Positions 20,301 to 27,574 of a stretch of 64,000 nt of DNA are shown in pieces. The notes beneath the pieces were generated by a model. It worked only from the letters and a program-made list of their open reading frames with translations. It was not told the origin of the DNA and made no database searches. The stretch lies in assembly GCF_020866845.1 (NCBI RefSeq), contig NZ_CP086594.1:1798001-1862000 (forward strand), given 5' to 3'. The position numbers were made by a program, and so were the translations under genes. Numbering within the stretch: position 1 is the first letter of the stretch; every line of letters begins with the position of its first letter. Origin of the DNA: Sphingomonas radiodurans (GTDB lineage Bacteria > Pseudomonadota > Alphaproteobacteria > Sphingomonadales > Sphingomonadaceae).

Positions 20301-20433
20301 CGACCGGGGGATCGATTTCGGGGAACTCGCGCACCGACAGATTGAGGAAGGCGACGATGCCGACGATGACGATCAGAATCGCCCCCACCGCCGCGACAAC
20401 CGGTCGGCGGACCGAAAGGTCGGATAACATCAT
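17332..20433 (-). CDS. RND-type multidrug efflux permease (AcrB/MexB family)
   Basis: 1,033 residues, the normal size for a hydrophobe/amphiphile efflux RND pump. The N-terminus (MMLSDLSVRRPVVAAVGAIL) starts the first membrane span. In the fourth span the proton-relay pair D401-D402 is present in IGLVVDDAIVVLENIH. The second half repeats the fold with NGILIVEYANQLRDDGQ near residue 930. It sits in the inner membrane and moves substrates out with proton influx. The start overlaps the adaptor stop as ATGA, so the two are coupled. No outer-membrane channel gene is adjacent, so a channel encoded elsewhere must be used. Substrate range cannot be read. Confidence 0.93.
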   Translation of the reverse strand: MMLSDLSVRRPVVAAVGAILIVIVGIVAFLNLSVREFPEIDPPVVSVSTTYVGAAATVVESRVTQPLEERLAGVEGIETLSSRSTDGRSDITIEFRPTRDIDAAANDVRDRVSGALADLPDEALPPEVRKVDADAQPIMYIVVQAPSWDKIALSDYVERALVDRFSTIDGVAQVQFTGQARPSMRVWLDLGRLAAFRLTPRDVEDALRRQNVELPAGRIESSAQNVSLRVDRAFASPETFGGLVIGRGVDGYLVRLGDIAKVERGAENPYSAFRFQQQTALGLGIVRQSGANTLEVANNVKAVIAAARKDLPPGVSLTMGSDNSLFIDRAIKEVWRTLVEAVILVVIVIFLFLGSWRATIIPAITVPICLLGTFAVLWAFGYSINLLTLLALVLAIGLVVDDAIVVLENIHHRIMAGETPLVAAFRGTREVGFAVVATTAVVCAVFVPVMFITGQTGLLFRELAVAMIASISLSGVLALTLVPMLSSKLLKQEESGKFTQRIERGFGRLEHGYGRALGRALTHPLPVLAGVTTFLAGCAFLFVGLAGELVPPEDTGVIEVRVNAPEGTSFAELDRYAIQVEAKVAELAAKEAPIRGFNSRLPVTNGLSEDFNASSMTVFLKPWEERSQESQDVARKITAKLQDVPGVRGNANVRSSLGRGRGQPVAFVIAGATYADLARARDRILAASRDNPGLVNLDADYVESKPQLLIDVDANRAGDLGVSVDDVSQALQTAMGSRRVSTYVDRGEEYRVMVQAGAADRNDESRLASVYVRARSGDLVPLSNLVNVREAAAARELGRFNKMRAITLQGGLAPGYSLGEALAFLEDLARRSPEVQAIGYRGESQSLKQTGNAIWLVFGITVVIIYLLLAAQFESFVHPAVIIATVPLAAGGGVIGLWLAGMTLNLFSQIGIVMLVGLAAKNGILIVEYANQLRDDGQTLDAAIREASTRRLRPILMTSIATVFGAVPLALSHGAGAGARSAIGVVIVAGVSIATAITLFLIPVLYRLLARRAASPNIIGRRLVAEMEAGQPA

Positions 20434-21521
20434 GTGCCGGACTGCCGCGTGATGCCCGGTTTGCTTGCCGACTTCGCGGGTTTGTCTTTGTCACCCTCGA
20501 CTTTTACTTTTACGCCGTCGTCGATCTTTACGACGCCTTCGGTGACGACGCGGGCATTCGGCGTGATCCCGCGCAACTCGATATAACCGCCGTCGCGCGC
20601 GCCCGTGGTCACTTTGGTGCGGCGCGCCACGCCCTCCCGATCGATGACATAGACGTAGCGTTCGGCGCCGTCGCCGAGCACGGCGAGTTCGGGGACGGCG
20701 GGCGCGTCGCGCTCGCCAGTCACGAGCGAGACGGTCAGCAACATGCCCGGCTTCAGCCGGTTGCCCGGATTGGGCAGGATTGCGCGAATGCTCGCCGCGC
20801 GCGTCGTCGGGTCGATCACCGGGTCGATCGAACTGACCAGCCCGACGAACGGGACATCGGGATAAGCCGCCGAGCGCGCGGTGACGCGTTCACCGATCCG
20901 CAGGCTCGCCATCGCGGTTTCGGGAACGCTGAAATCGAGCTTGATGCGCGCGATATCGCTGATCGTCGCGATCGGTGTACCTGCCGAAATGATCGTGCCC
21001 TGCGAAATCAGGCGCTGCGACGCAAAGCCGGAAAATGGCGCACGGACAACGCGATCGGTGATTTGCGCGCGTGCCGTATCGGCATCGGCGCGGGCGCGCT
21101 GGGCGAGTGCACTTTGCTGTTCCACCGTTGCGGGGGTGACGAAGCCGCGCGAGGTGAGCGCGTTCAACCGGCCGAGCTGCGCCGTCGCCTGGCGTTCGGC
21201 CGCAACCGCACCTGCCAGTGCAGCGCGCTCCTGCGCCTGCGCGAGCACGGCGATCACTTGCCCGGCGCGGACATAGCCGCCGTCGGTGAAACTGATCCGC
21301 TCGATCCGCTCGGTGACGGGCGACGAGAGCGTGACCTGCTCGTTCGCACGCGCGGTGCCGACCGCTTCCACCACGTCGACGAAGTGACGCGTCGTCGGGG
21401 TCGCGGCGCGCACCAGCGGCGGTGCCTTCGCCTGGGCCGGCTTGTCACCCTCGCCGCAGCCGGCAAGCGCCAGCAGAACGAGCGCGGCAGCGCTGTGATA
21501 TCGAGATGATCGCGCGGTCAT
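20430..21521 (-). CDS. RND periplasmic adaptor (membrane fusion) lipoprotein
   Basis: 363 residues from ATG 21521. This start gives a lipoprotein signal with lipobox Leu-Ala-Gly-Cys (LALAGCGEGDKPAQ) about 25 residues in; ATG 21536 and an upstream frame to 21620 are less suitable. The body shows the barrel-sandwich and beta-barrel domains of membrane fusion proteins (APFSGFASQRLISQGTIIS; LKPGMLLTVSLVTGE). It links the inner-membrane pump encoded just downstream to an outer-membrane channel. The 300-bp region upstream separates it from the divergent LysR gene. Confidence 0.9.
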   Translation of the reverse strand: MTARSSRYHSAAALVLLALAGCGEGDKPAQAKAPPLVRAATPTTRHFVDVVEAVGTARANEQVTLSSPVTERIERISFTDGGYVRAGQVIAVLAQAQERAALAGAVAAERQATAQLGRLNALTSRGFVTPATVEQQSALAQRARADADTARAQITDRVVRAPFSGFASQRLISQGTIISAGTPIATISDIARIKLDFSVPETAMASLRIGERVTARSAAYPDVPFVGLVSSIDPVIDPTTRAASIRAILPNPGNRLKPGMLLTVSLVTGERDAPAVPELAVLGDGAERYVYVIDREGVARRTKVTTGARDGGYIELRGITPNARVVTEGVVKIDDGVKVKVEGDKDKPAKSASKPGITRQSGT

Positions 21522-21823
21522 CGCCTTGTCCAGCATGTTCGGATCGGGCGACGTGCGACCACCCACGACCAACAAACCACAAATAGCCGGGTGGCTGCAA
21601 CAGTTTTCGCGAGCGATCACGACAATATTCGTGCGACGTACGCAAGCAACTAGGCCGGTTCGGGCAGATCAATAATAAGATGGCGCACGTCCGCGCGTGT
21701 AAGAAATATCCCGCGCGCGCGAGGCCGTGAAAAGGCGGTTGGCAGACCGTCCCGCCGTGTTATCGTCCTGTCATAAATATAGATTCGCTGGAGAGGCCAG
21801 GACATAGCAAACGGGGAGCCGCG
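21522..21823. promoter_or_regulatory. Divergent intergenic region between RND adaptor and LysR regulator
   Basis: About 300 bases without a gene. It is clearly more AT-rich than its surroundings, for example AATAATAAGATG and CATAAATATAGATTCG, as expected for two back-to-back promoters. I cannot assign -35/-10 boxes with confidence. A GGGGAG Shine-Dalgarno sequence lies just before the LysR start. A LysR operator with a T-N11-A half-site could lie here but is not obvious. Confidence 0.4.
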
Positions 21824-22762
21824 ATGAATCTTCGCCATATCGAGGTGTTCCATGCCGTCTATTCGGTCGGCTCGATCAGCGGCGCCTCACGGCTGCTGAA
21901 CGTAAGTCAGCCGTCGGTGAGCAAGATCGTCAAGCACGCCGAGACGCGGCTTGGCTTTCCGCTGTTCACGTTGGTGCGTGGCCGGCTGACCCCGACCGAC
22001 GAGGCGCACATCCTGTTTCGCGAGGTCGACGACCTGCACAGCCGGATCGATACGTTCCAGCGCGCGGCACGCAACATGCGGTCTACATCTGAAGGGCATA
22101 TCCGCGTCGGCGTGCTGCCGTCGCTGGCGTTGGCGGCAACACCGATGGCGATTGCGCGTTTCCGACGTCAGCTTCCGCTGGTCACGTTCGAAGTATCGGC
22201 GATTCACCACGACCAGTTCCGCGAAGCGCTGATGTCGCGCGAATGCGATTTCGTGATTGGGCATGCGGCGCCGCCAGATCTGGAAATCGCCTCGGTGCCG
22301 CTTGGGACCGGCCGGGTTGGCGTGCTGTTCTGCGCGGGGATGTTCCCGCTCGACCACGACACGATCTCGCTCGAGCAACTGCGCCATCACGAGTTGATCG
22401 GATTGGCACCGAGCGTTGCGATCGGTGATCTGGTTGGGCCGATCGTGTCTGCGGCGACCGGTGGTGCGCCCGCGATCCAGGTGAGATCGGTGTTCATCGC
22501 GGCTGGCTTGGCACGGAGTTGCGCAGGTGTGGCGATCGTCGATGAGTTCACCGCGCAGGCGTATGTCGATGATACGCTGCACTTTCGCCCAATTGCGCCA
22601 GCGAGGACGTTCGACCTGTCGGTACGCCACCTTGCGTCGCATCCCTTGTCTCGGCTTTCGCGCAGTTTCATCGCCTTGAAGCGCGAGATGCTCGACACAG
22701 CTGCGACCGAGGGGGAGCGGCACGTGGGTTGCACAAATGCTATGGTTGCCCACCAACACTGA
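21824..22762 (+). CDS. LysR family transcriptional regulator
   Basis: 312 residues. The N-terminal winged helix-turn-helix is typical: NLRHIEVFHAVYSVGSISGA, then ASRLLNVSQPSVSKIVKHAE, within residues 1-60. A LysR substrate-binding domain follows (residues about 90-295). ATG 21824 has GGGGAG about 8 bases upstream. The gene lies 65 bp before the M20D amidohydrolase in the same direction and is divergent from the RND pair, so it could regulate either. Since LysR proteins usually act on neighbouring genes with a small-molecule inducer, an amino-acid or peptide-derived inducer is plausible but unproven. Confidence 0.92.
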   Translation: MNLRHIEVFHAVYSVGSISGASRLLNVSQPSVSKIVKHAETRLGFPLFTLVRGRLTPTDEAHILFREVDDLHSRIDTFQRAARNMRSTSEGHIRVGVLPSLALAATPMAIARFRRQLPLVTFEVSAIHHDQFREALMSRECDFVIGHAAPPDLEIASVPLGTGRVGVLFCAGMFPLDHDTISLEQLRHHELIGLAPSVAIGDLVGPIVSAATGGAPAIQVRSVFIAAGLARSCAGVAIVDEFTAQAYVDDTLHFRPIAPARTFDLSVRHLASHPLSRLSRSFIALKREMLDTAATEGERHVGCTNAMVAHQH

Positions 22763-22827
22763 ATAGCCCGGCGCATTGTGCCGACAGCCGCGTCGTGGAA
22801 GTTTCGGGCGGGACGGAGACTGGCGTG

Positions 22828-24297
22828 ATGACCCGGACGGCAATCGCAATCGCAAGCGCTGCAGGCTTAGTGTTGGCCTCCGGTGCGCACGCTGGGCCAC
22901 TCGATCCGGCTGCGCGTGAGCAGGTGCTCGCCGGGGTAGACGCCAACCAGGTCGAGGCGAACGGCAAGGCAATCTGGGGCTTTGCCGAAACGGGCTATCA
23001 GGAACAGAAGAGTTCGGCGCTACTCGCCAAAACGCTGAAGGATGCCGGGTTCGAAGTGATGATGGGCGTCGCGGGCGAGCCGACCGCATTCATCGCCCGC
23101 TTCCGCAGCGGTGCGGGGCCAGTGGTCGCGGTTACCGCGGAATATGACGCGCTGCCGGGGTTGGCACAGCAGGTCGCGCCGACCAAGACCCCGATCGCAG
23201 GCCAGGCGCACGGCCATGGCTGCGGCCATAATCTGCTCGGCTCCGCCTCGGTAGGGGCGGCGATCGCGGTGAAGCGCTGGATGCAGGCGGGCAAGGTGCC
23301 GGGCGAGGTGCGCGTTTACGGTACGCCAGCCGAAGAGGGTGGCTCGGGCAAGGTCTACATGGTCCGGGACGGGCTGTTCAAGGATGTCGATGCGGCGGTG
23401 CACTGGCATCCCAGCGGTGTGAACTCAGCCGCGCAATCAATTTCGATGGCCAACACCAACGGCAAGTTCCGCTTCCGCGGTATATCTTCGCATGCTGCCG
23501 GCAACCCAGAAGCAGGCCGATCCGCTCTCGACGCGGTCGAGATCATGAACGTCGCGACCAATTATCTGCGCGAACATATCCCCGATCGCACGCGCATCCA
23601 CTACGTCATCACCAGCGGCGGCGGCGCGCCCAATGTGGTGCCCGATTATGCCGAGGTCTTCTATTACGTCCGCTCGACCGATCCGCAGGTCGTCCGCTCG
23701 GTGATGGAACGGGTGAAAAAGGCGGGCGAGGGCGCGGCGATCGCGACCGAGACCAAGATGGAGTTCGAGCAGATCGGCGGCGTCTATTCGATGCTGCCCA
23801 ACGACACGCTCGGCAAGCTGATGGACCGCAATCTGCGCTCGCTCGGCGGGATCGAATGGACGCCCGACGAGAAAGCGTTCGCAACCAAGATGCGCGAGAG
23901 CGTGCCCAATGCGCGCAGCACGATCGCGTCGGTCGGCGAGGTGCAACCTTATGCGGTGCGCACCGACGCCGACGCGGCCGGGGGATCGACTGACATGTCC
24001 GACGTATCGTGGGTCGTTCCCACCGTCGGGCTGGGCACCGCGACCTTCGTGCCGGGCATGCCGGGACATAGCTGGCAGAATGTCGCTGCGGCGGGCGCGA
24101 GCATCGGTGCCAAGGGATCGGTGCTCGCCGCGCGCACGCTGGCACTGACGATCGCCGAGATGCTGTCGAGCCCCGACGTGCTGGCGACGGCCAAGACCGA
24201 GTTCACGGGGCGCCGTGGCCCCAATTTCAATTATGTCGCAATGGTCGGCAATCGGCCGCCTGCGCTCGATTATCGGAACAATGACCGGGTCGAGTGA
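22828..24297 (+). CDS. Exported M20D amidohydrolase (AbgB-like)
   Basis: 489 residues. The first about 22 residues form a signal peptide ending near SGAHAGPLD. M20D metal-site motifs are visible: TAEYDALPGL near residue 105, GHGCGHNLLG with C132 and H134, and PAEEGGSGK with E169/E170. Relatives include the AbgB subunit of p-aminobenzoyl-glutamate hydrolase and aminoacylases, which cleave amide bonds to release an amino acid. ATG 22828 has GGAG about 9 bases upstream. It begins the plus-strand run of hydrolase and amino-acid genes and is followed 33 bp later by the desulfhydrase. Exact substrate unknown. Confidence 0.85.
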   Translation: MTRTAIAIASAAGLVLASGAHAGPLDPAAREQVLAGVDANQVEANGKAIWGFAETGYQEQKSSALLAKTLKDAGFEVMMGVAGEPTAFIARFRSGAGPVVAVTAEYDALPGLAQQVAPTKTPIAGQAHGHGCGHNLLGSASVGAAIAVKRWMQAGKVPGEVRVYGTPAEEGGSGKVYMVRDGLFKDVDAAVHWHPSGVNSAAQSISMANTNGKFRFRGISSHAAGNPEAGRSALDAVEIMNVATNYLREHIPDRTRIHYVITSGGGAPNVVPDYAEVFYYVRSTDPQVVRSVMERVKKAGEGAAIATETKMEFEQIGGVYSMLPNDTLGKLMDRNLRSLGGIEWTPDEKAFATKMRESVPNARSTIASVGEVQPYAVRTDADAAGGSTDMSDVSWVVPTVGLGTATFVPGMPGHSWQNVAAAGASIGAKGSVLAARTLALTIAEMLSSPDVLATAKTEFTGRRGPNFNYVAMVGNRPPALDYRNNDRVE

Positions 24298-24330
24298 GCG
24301 ATCGTCCATCCGAATTAGGAGTATCAAACA

Positions 24331-25341
24331 ATGAATCTCGCGCGTTTCGCGCGCCGGCGCTACACGCCCGGCGCCACGGCGATCGAACCCATGCCGCATC
24401 TGTCGAAAGCGCTGGGCGGCGCCGATTTGTTCATCAAGCGCGACGATCTGCTCGGCCTGACGGGCGGCGGCAACAAGACGCGCAAGCTCGAATTTCTCGT
24501 TGCCGATGCGCTGGCGCAAGGCGCCGACACGCTGATTACGGTCGGCGCGGTGCAGAGCAACCATTGCCGGCTGACGCTGTCGGCGGCGGTGCGCGAAGGG
24601 CTCAAGTGTCGGCTGGTGCTCGAGCAGCGCGTCGCCGGAAGCTATAGCCCGGAGGCGTCGGGCAACAATTTCCTGTTCGACCTGCTCGGCGTCGAGGCGG
24701 TGACGGTGGTCGATGCCGGAACCGATCTCCACGCCGCGATGGAGAAGGTGGCAGCCGATCTCGCGGCCGACGGCCGCAAGGGTTATATCATTCCCGGTGG
24801 TGGATCGAACGCGCTGGGCGCACTGGGCTATGTCGCCTGCGCCGAGGAGATCCTGACGCAATCGTTCGAGATGGGGATCGCCTTCGATCGCATCGTCGTG
24901 GCGAGCGGCAGCGCGGGCACGCATTCGGGGATCGTTGCCGGGCTGATCGGCAACAGTGCCGGCATTCCGGTGACGGGCATCAACGTGCGCCGGCCGCGCG
25001 CCGAGCAGGAAGGCAATGTCCACAAGCTGGCGGTCGCGGTGGCGGCGCTTGCCGGTGTCGAGGCCGAGATCTCGCCCGACGCGATCGTGTGCCGCGACGA
25101 ATGGGTCGGGCCGGGCTATTCGCTGCCGACACCCGAGATGATCGACGCGGTGCGGATGTTCGCCAGCCACGAAGGCGTGCTGCTCGACCCGGTTTATACC
25201 GGCAAGGCGGCGGCCGGGCTGATCGCGCTCGTCCAGTCGGGTGAGATCGCCAGGGACGAACGCGTGCTGTTCCTCCACACGGGTGGCTCGCCGGCGTTGT
25301 ATGCGTATCAGCCGATCCTGTCGGGCGCTGTGGCGCATTGA
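24331..25341 (+). CDS. dcyD: D-cysteine desulfhydrase / ACC deaminase family PLP enzyme
   Basis: 336 residues of the fold-type II PLP family. The cofactor lysine is K49 in GGGNKTRKLEF, and the substrate-binding segment VGAVQSNHCR follows near residue 75; PGGGSNALGALGYV supplies the phosphate loop. This pattern fits D-cysteine desulfhydrase (D-cysteine to pyruvate, sulfide and ammonia), but the closely related L-cysteate sulfo-lyase CuyA shares the same motifs. The symbol is therefore tentative. GGAG is present before the ATG. Its stop overlaps the start of the racemase gene by 4 bp, a strong hint that the two act on the same amino acid. Confidence 0.82.
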   Translation: MNLARFARRRYTPGATAIEPMPHLSKALGGADLFIKRDDLLGLTGGGNKTRKLEFLVADALAQGADTLITVGAVQSNHCRLTLSAAVREGLKCRLVLEQRVAGSYSPEASGNNFLFDLLGVEAVTVVDAGTDLHAAMEKVAADLAADGRKGYIIPGGGSNALGALGYVACAEEILTQSFEMGIAFDRIVVASGSAGTHSGIVAGLIGNSAGIPVTGINVRRPRAEQEGNVHKLAVAVAALAGVEAEISPDAIVCRDEWVGPGYSLPTPEMIDAVRMFASHEGVLLDPVYTGKAAAGLIALVQSGEIARDERVLFLHTGGSPALYAYQPILSGAVAH

Positions 25342-26063
25342 GCGAGCATACAAGCCGGATCGTCGGGGTGCTTGGCGGCATGGGGCCGGCGGCGACAATC
25401 GATTTCATGGGCAAAGTGCTGCGGTATTCGCAGGCAGGTGCGGCGAGCGAGCAGGACAATGTGCGCCTGCTCGTCGACAGCAATCCGTGGCTCCCCGATC
25501 GCAATGCGGCGATTGCGGGGACCGGCCCGTCGCCGGCGGCCGAGCTCGCGGCAATGGCGCGCGGGCTGGTGGCGGGCGGTGCCGAACTGCTGGTGATGCC
25601 GTGCAATGCCGCACACGCCTTTGCCGATGCGGTGGTCGCGGCGACGCCGGTGCCGTTCCTGAACCTGATCGACGAGACGGTCGCTGCCGTGGCGCGCGAT
25701 TATCCGACGGCGCGGCGGATCGGCGTGCTCGCAGTGTCGGGCGCTGTGCAGGCGCGGCTTTACGAGGATGCGCTGGCGGCGCGGGGGCTCGAACCGATCG
25801 TGCCGATCAATGAGGAGCGCGCGCATTTCATGCAGGCGGTGTGGGCGATCAAGGCGGGGGATCTCGCCTGCGGTGGCGCTGCCGTGCGCGAGACGGCCGA
25901 GCGGTTGATCGCGCGGGGGGCGGAGGTGATCGTGGCCGGCTGCACCGAGGTGCCGCTGGTGCTCGGGCCGGCTGACCTTGCAGTGCCGCTGATTGACTCG
26001 ACCGACGTGCTGGCGCAGCAGGCCGTCCTCACTGCGCGCAACAATGTTACGTCTATAGCCTGA
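25338..26063 (+). CDS. Aspartate/glutamate-type amino acid racemase
   Basis: 241 residues of the PLP-independent Asp/Glu racemase superfamily. The N-terminal loop VLGGMGPAATIDF is typical. Both catalytic cysteines are present: C89 in VMPCNAAHAF and C202 in VAGCTEVPLV. The gene starts inside the stop of the desulfhydrase gene (ATGA), so the enzymes are made together. The racemase may turn an L-amino acid into the D-form handled by the neighbouring enzyme, or the reverse. Substrate could be aspartate, glutamate, or a sulfur-containing acid such as cysteate; the sequence alone does not decide. Confidence 0.85.
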   Translation: MSEHTSRIVGVLGGMGPAATIDFMGKVLRYSQAGAASEQDNVRLLVDSNPWLPDRNAAIAGTGPSPAAELAAMARGLVAGGAELLVMPCNAAHAFADAVVAATPVPFLNLIDETVAAVARDYPTARRIGVLAVSGAVQARLYEDALAARGLEPIVPINEERAHFMQAVWAIKAGDLACGGAAVRETAERLIARGAEVIVAGCTEVPLVLGPADLAVPLIDSTDVLAQQAVLTARNNVTSIA

Positions 26064-26285
26064 CGTTATATCCTTCCGAACAGTGGGAAGGGGCGATCTG
26101 CAACTAAAGGACTCGTGCTTCGGCGAAGTGTCGATAGCATGACGGTGGTGGGGGATTTTGCGTGTTCGACGAGCGCGGCCTCAATCGGCCGGCTCGGCGG
26201 CGGGCGTGCCAGGCGGCGATCGATCGATCCGGCATGCGCGTTTATCAGCAAGATCCCGTAAGGTTCGGTGATGGGGGTCGCGCGT

Positions 26286-27560
26286 ATGAAGACATCGATG
26301 ATGCTGGCATTGTTGGCCGCGGCGGCGACGCCCGCGGTGGCGAGTGCGCAATCGCGCGACGCGGCGGCCAAGGCGCTGCTCGCGAGCCCCAAGTTCGCCA
26401 CCGCCAAGGCGTCGCTCGCGGCGGATCACGAGCGCATCGTCGCCGACGTGATCAAGCTGACCGAGATCGAGGCGCCGCCGTTTAAGGAAACCGCGCGCGG
26501 CGCTGCCTTCCTCGAGATGCTGCGCGCCGAGGGGATGAGCGATCTGACCACCGACGCCGAGGGCAATGTCTATGGCACGCGTAAGGGGACGGGTGGCGGA
26601 CCGCTGATCGTCGTCACCGCGCATCTCGATACGGTATTCCCGGCCGGCACCAACGTGAAGGTCCGGCGCGAAGGCAACATGCTCTACGCGCCGGGGATCG
26701 GCGACGACACGTGCAGCCTGCCGGTATTGCTGGCCTTCATCCGCGCGATGAAGGCGGCAAACTATACCACCAAAGCCGACATCATCTTCATGGGCAATGT
26801 GGGCGAGGAAGGACCGGGCGATCTCCGCGGCACTCGCTATCTGTTCACGAAAAGCCCGCTGAAGGACAAGATCAACTATTTCATCTCGTTCGAGCCGGGG
26901 CGGGCGGGCGAGATTACCGACGCGGGGATTGGATCGAAGCGTTACAAGGTGACGTTCACCGGGCCGGGCGGGCATTCGAATGGCGATTTCGGGATCGTCA
27001 ATCCGGCCTATGCGATGGCCAATGCGATGGTCGCGTTCGGCCAGATGAAGGTGCCGACGCAGCCGCGTACCGTCTATAATGTCGGGCTGCTCGAAGGCGG
27101 AACCTCGGTCAATTCGATCCCGTTCTCGACCGCGATGACGATCGACATGCGCTCGCCGGGTAAGGCCGAGCTCGACGCGGAGGAACAGGCATTCCTCGCG
27201 CTGCTGCCGCCAGCGGTCGCCGCGGAAAATGCCGCGCGCTCGACCGCGAAGGGCAAGATCGCGTTCGATGCCAAGAAGGTCGGCGACCGGCCGGTCGGCT
27301 CGACCGCGCACACCGTCGATATCATGCAGATCGCGACGGCGGTGACCAAGGCGAGCGGCTTCACGCCGACCTATGGGCCGGGATCGAGCGATTCGAACAT
27401 TCCGATGAGCCTCGGCATTCCGGCGGTGACGCTGGGATCGGGTTTCGAGAGCCAGCGAGCGCACTCGCTCGAGGAATCGATGATCGTCGACAAGGACAAG
27501 GACGTGGCCAGCATGGCGGTGGGTCTCGCCACCGTCCTGATGCTTGCCGGCGCGAAATAA
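26286..27560 (+). CDS. Exported M20 family metallopeptidase
   Basis: 424 residues from ATG 26286, preceded by a GGGGGT stretch. A signal peptide (MKTSMMLALLAAAATPAVAS) directs export. The M20 di-zinc ligands can be seen: H113 and D115 in TAHLDTVFPAG, D140 in GIGDDTCSL, E174/E175 in NVGEEGPGDL. The dimerisation domain follows with GPGGHSNGDFG. It should cleave small peptides or acyl-amino acids in the periplasm. It lies 222 bp after the racemase gene and 14 bp before the M14 peptidase gene, with which it surely forms one transcript. Confidence 0.87.
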   Translation: MKTSMMLALLAAAATPAVASAQSRDAAAKALLASPKFATAKASLAADHERIVADVIKLTEIEAPPFKETARGAAFLEMLRAEGMSDLTTDAEGNVYGTRKGTGGGPLIVVTAHLDTVFPAGTNVKVRREGNMLYAPGIGDDTCSLPVLLAFIRAMKAANYTTKADIIFMGNVGEEGPGDLRGTRYLFTKSPLKDKINYFISFEPGRAGEITDAGIGSKRYKVTFTGPGGHSNGDFGIVNPAYAMANAMVAFGQMKVPTQPRTVYNVGLLEGGTSVNSIPFSTAMTIDMRSPGKAELDAEEQAFLALLPPAVAAENAARSTAKGKIAFDAKKVGDRPVGSTAHTVDIMQIATAVTKASGFTPTYGPGSSDSNIPMSLGIPAVTLGSGFESQRAHSLEESMIVDKDKDVASMAVGLATVLMLAGAK

Positions 27561-27574
27561 GGGGAGAAGAAAAG

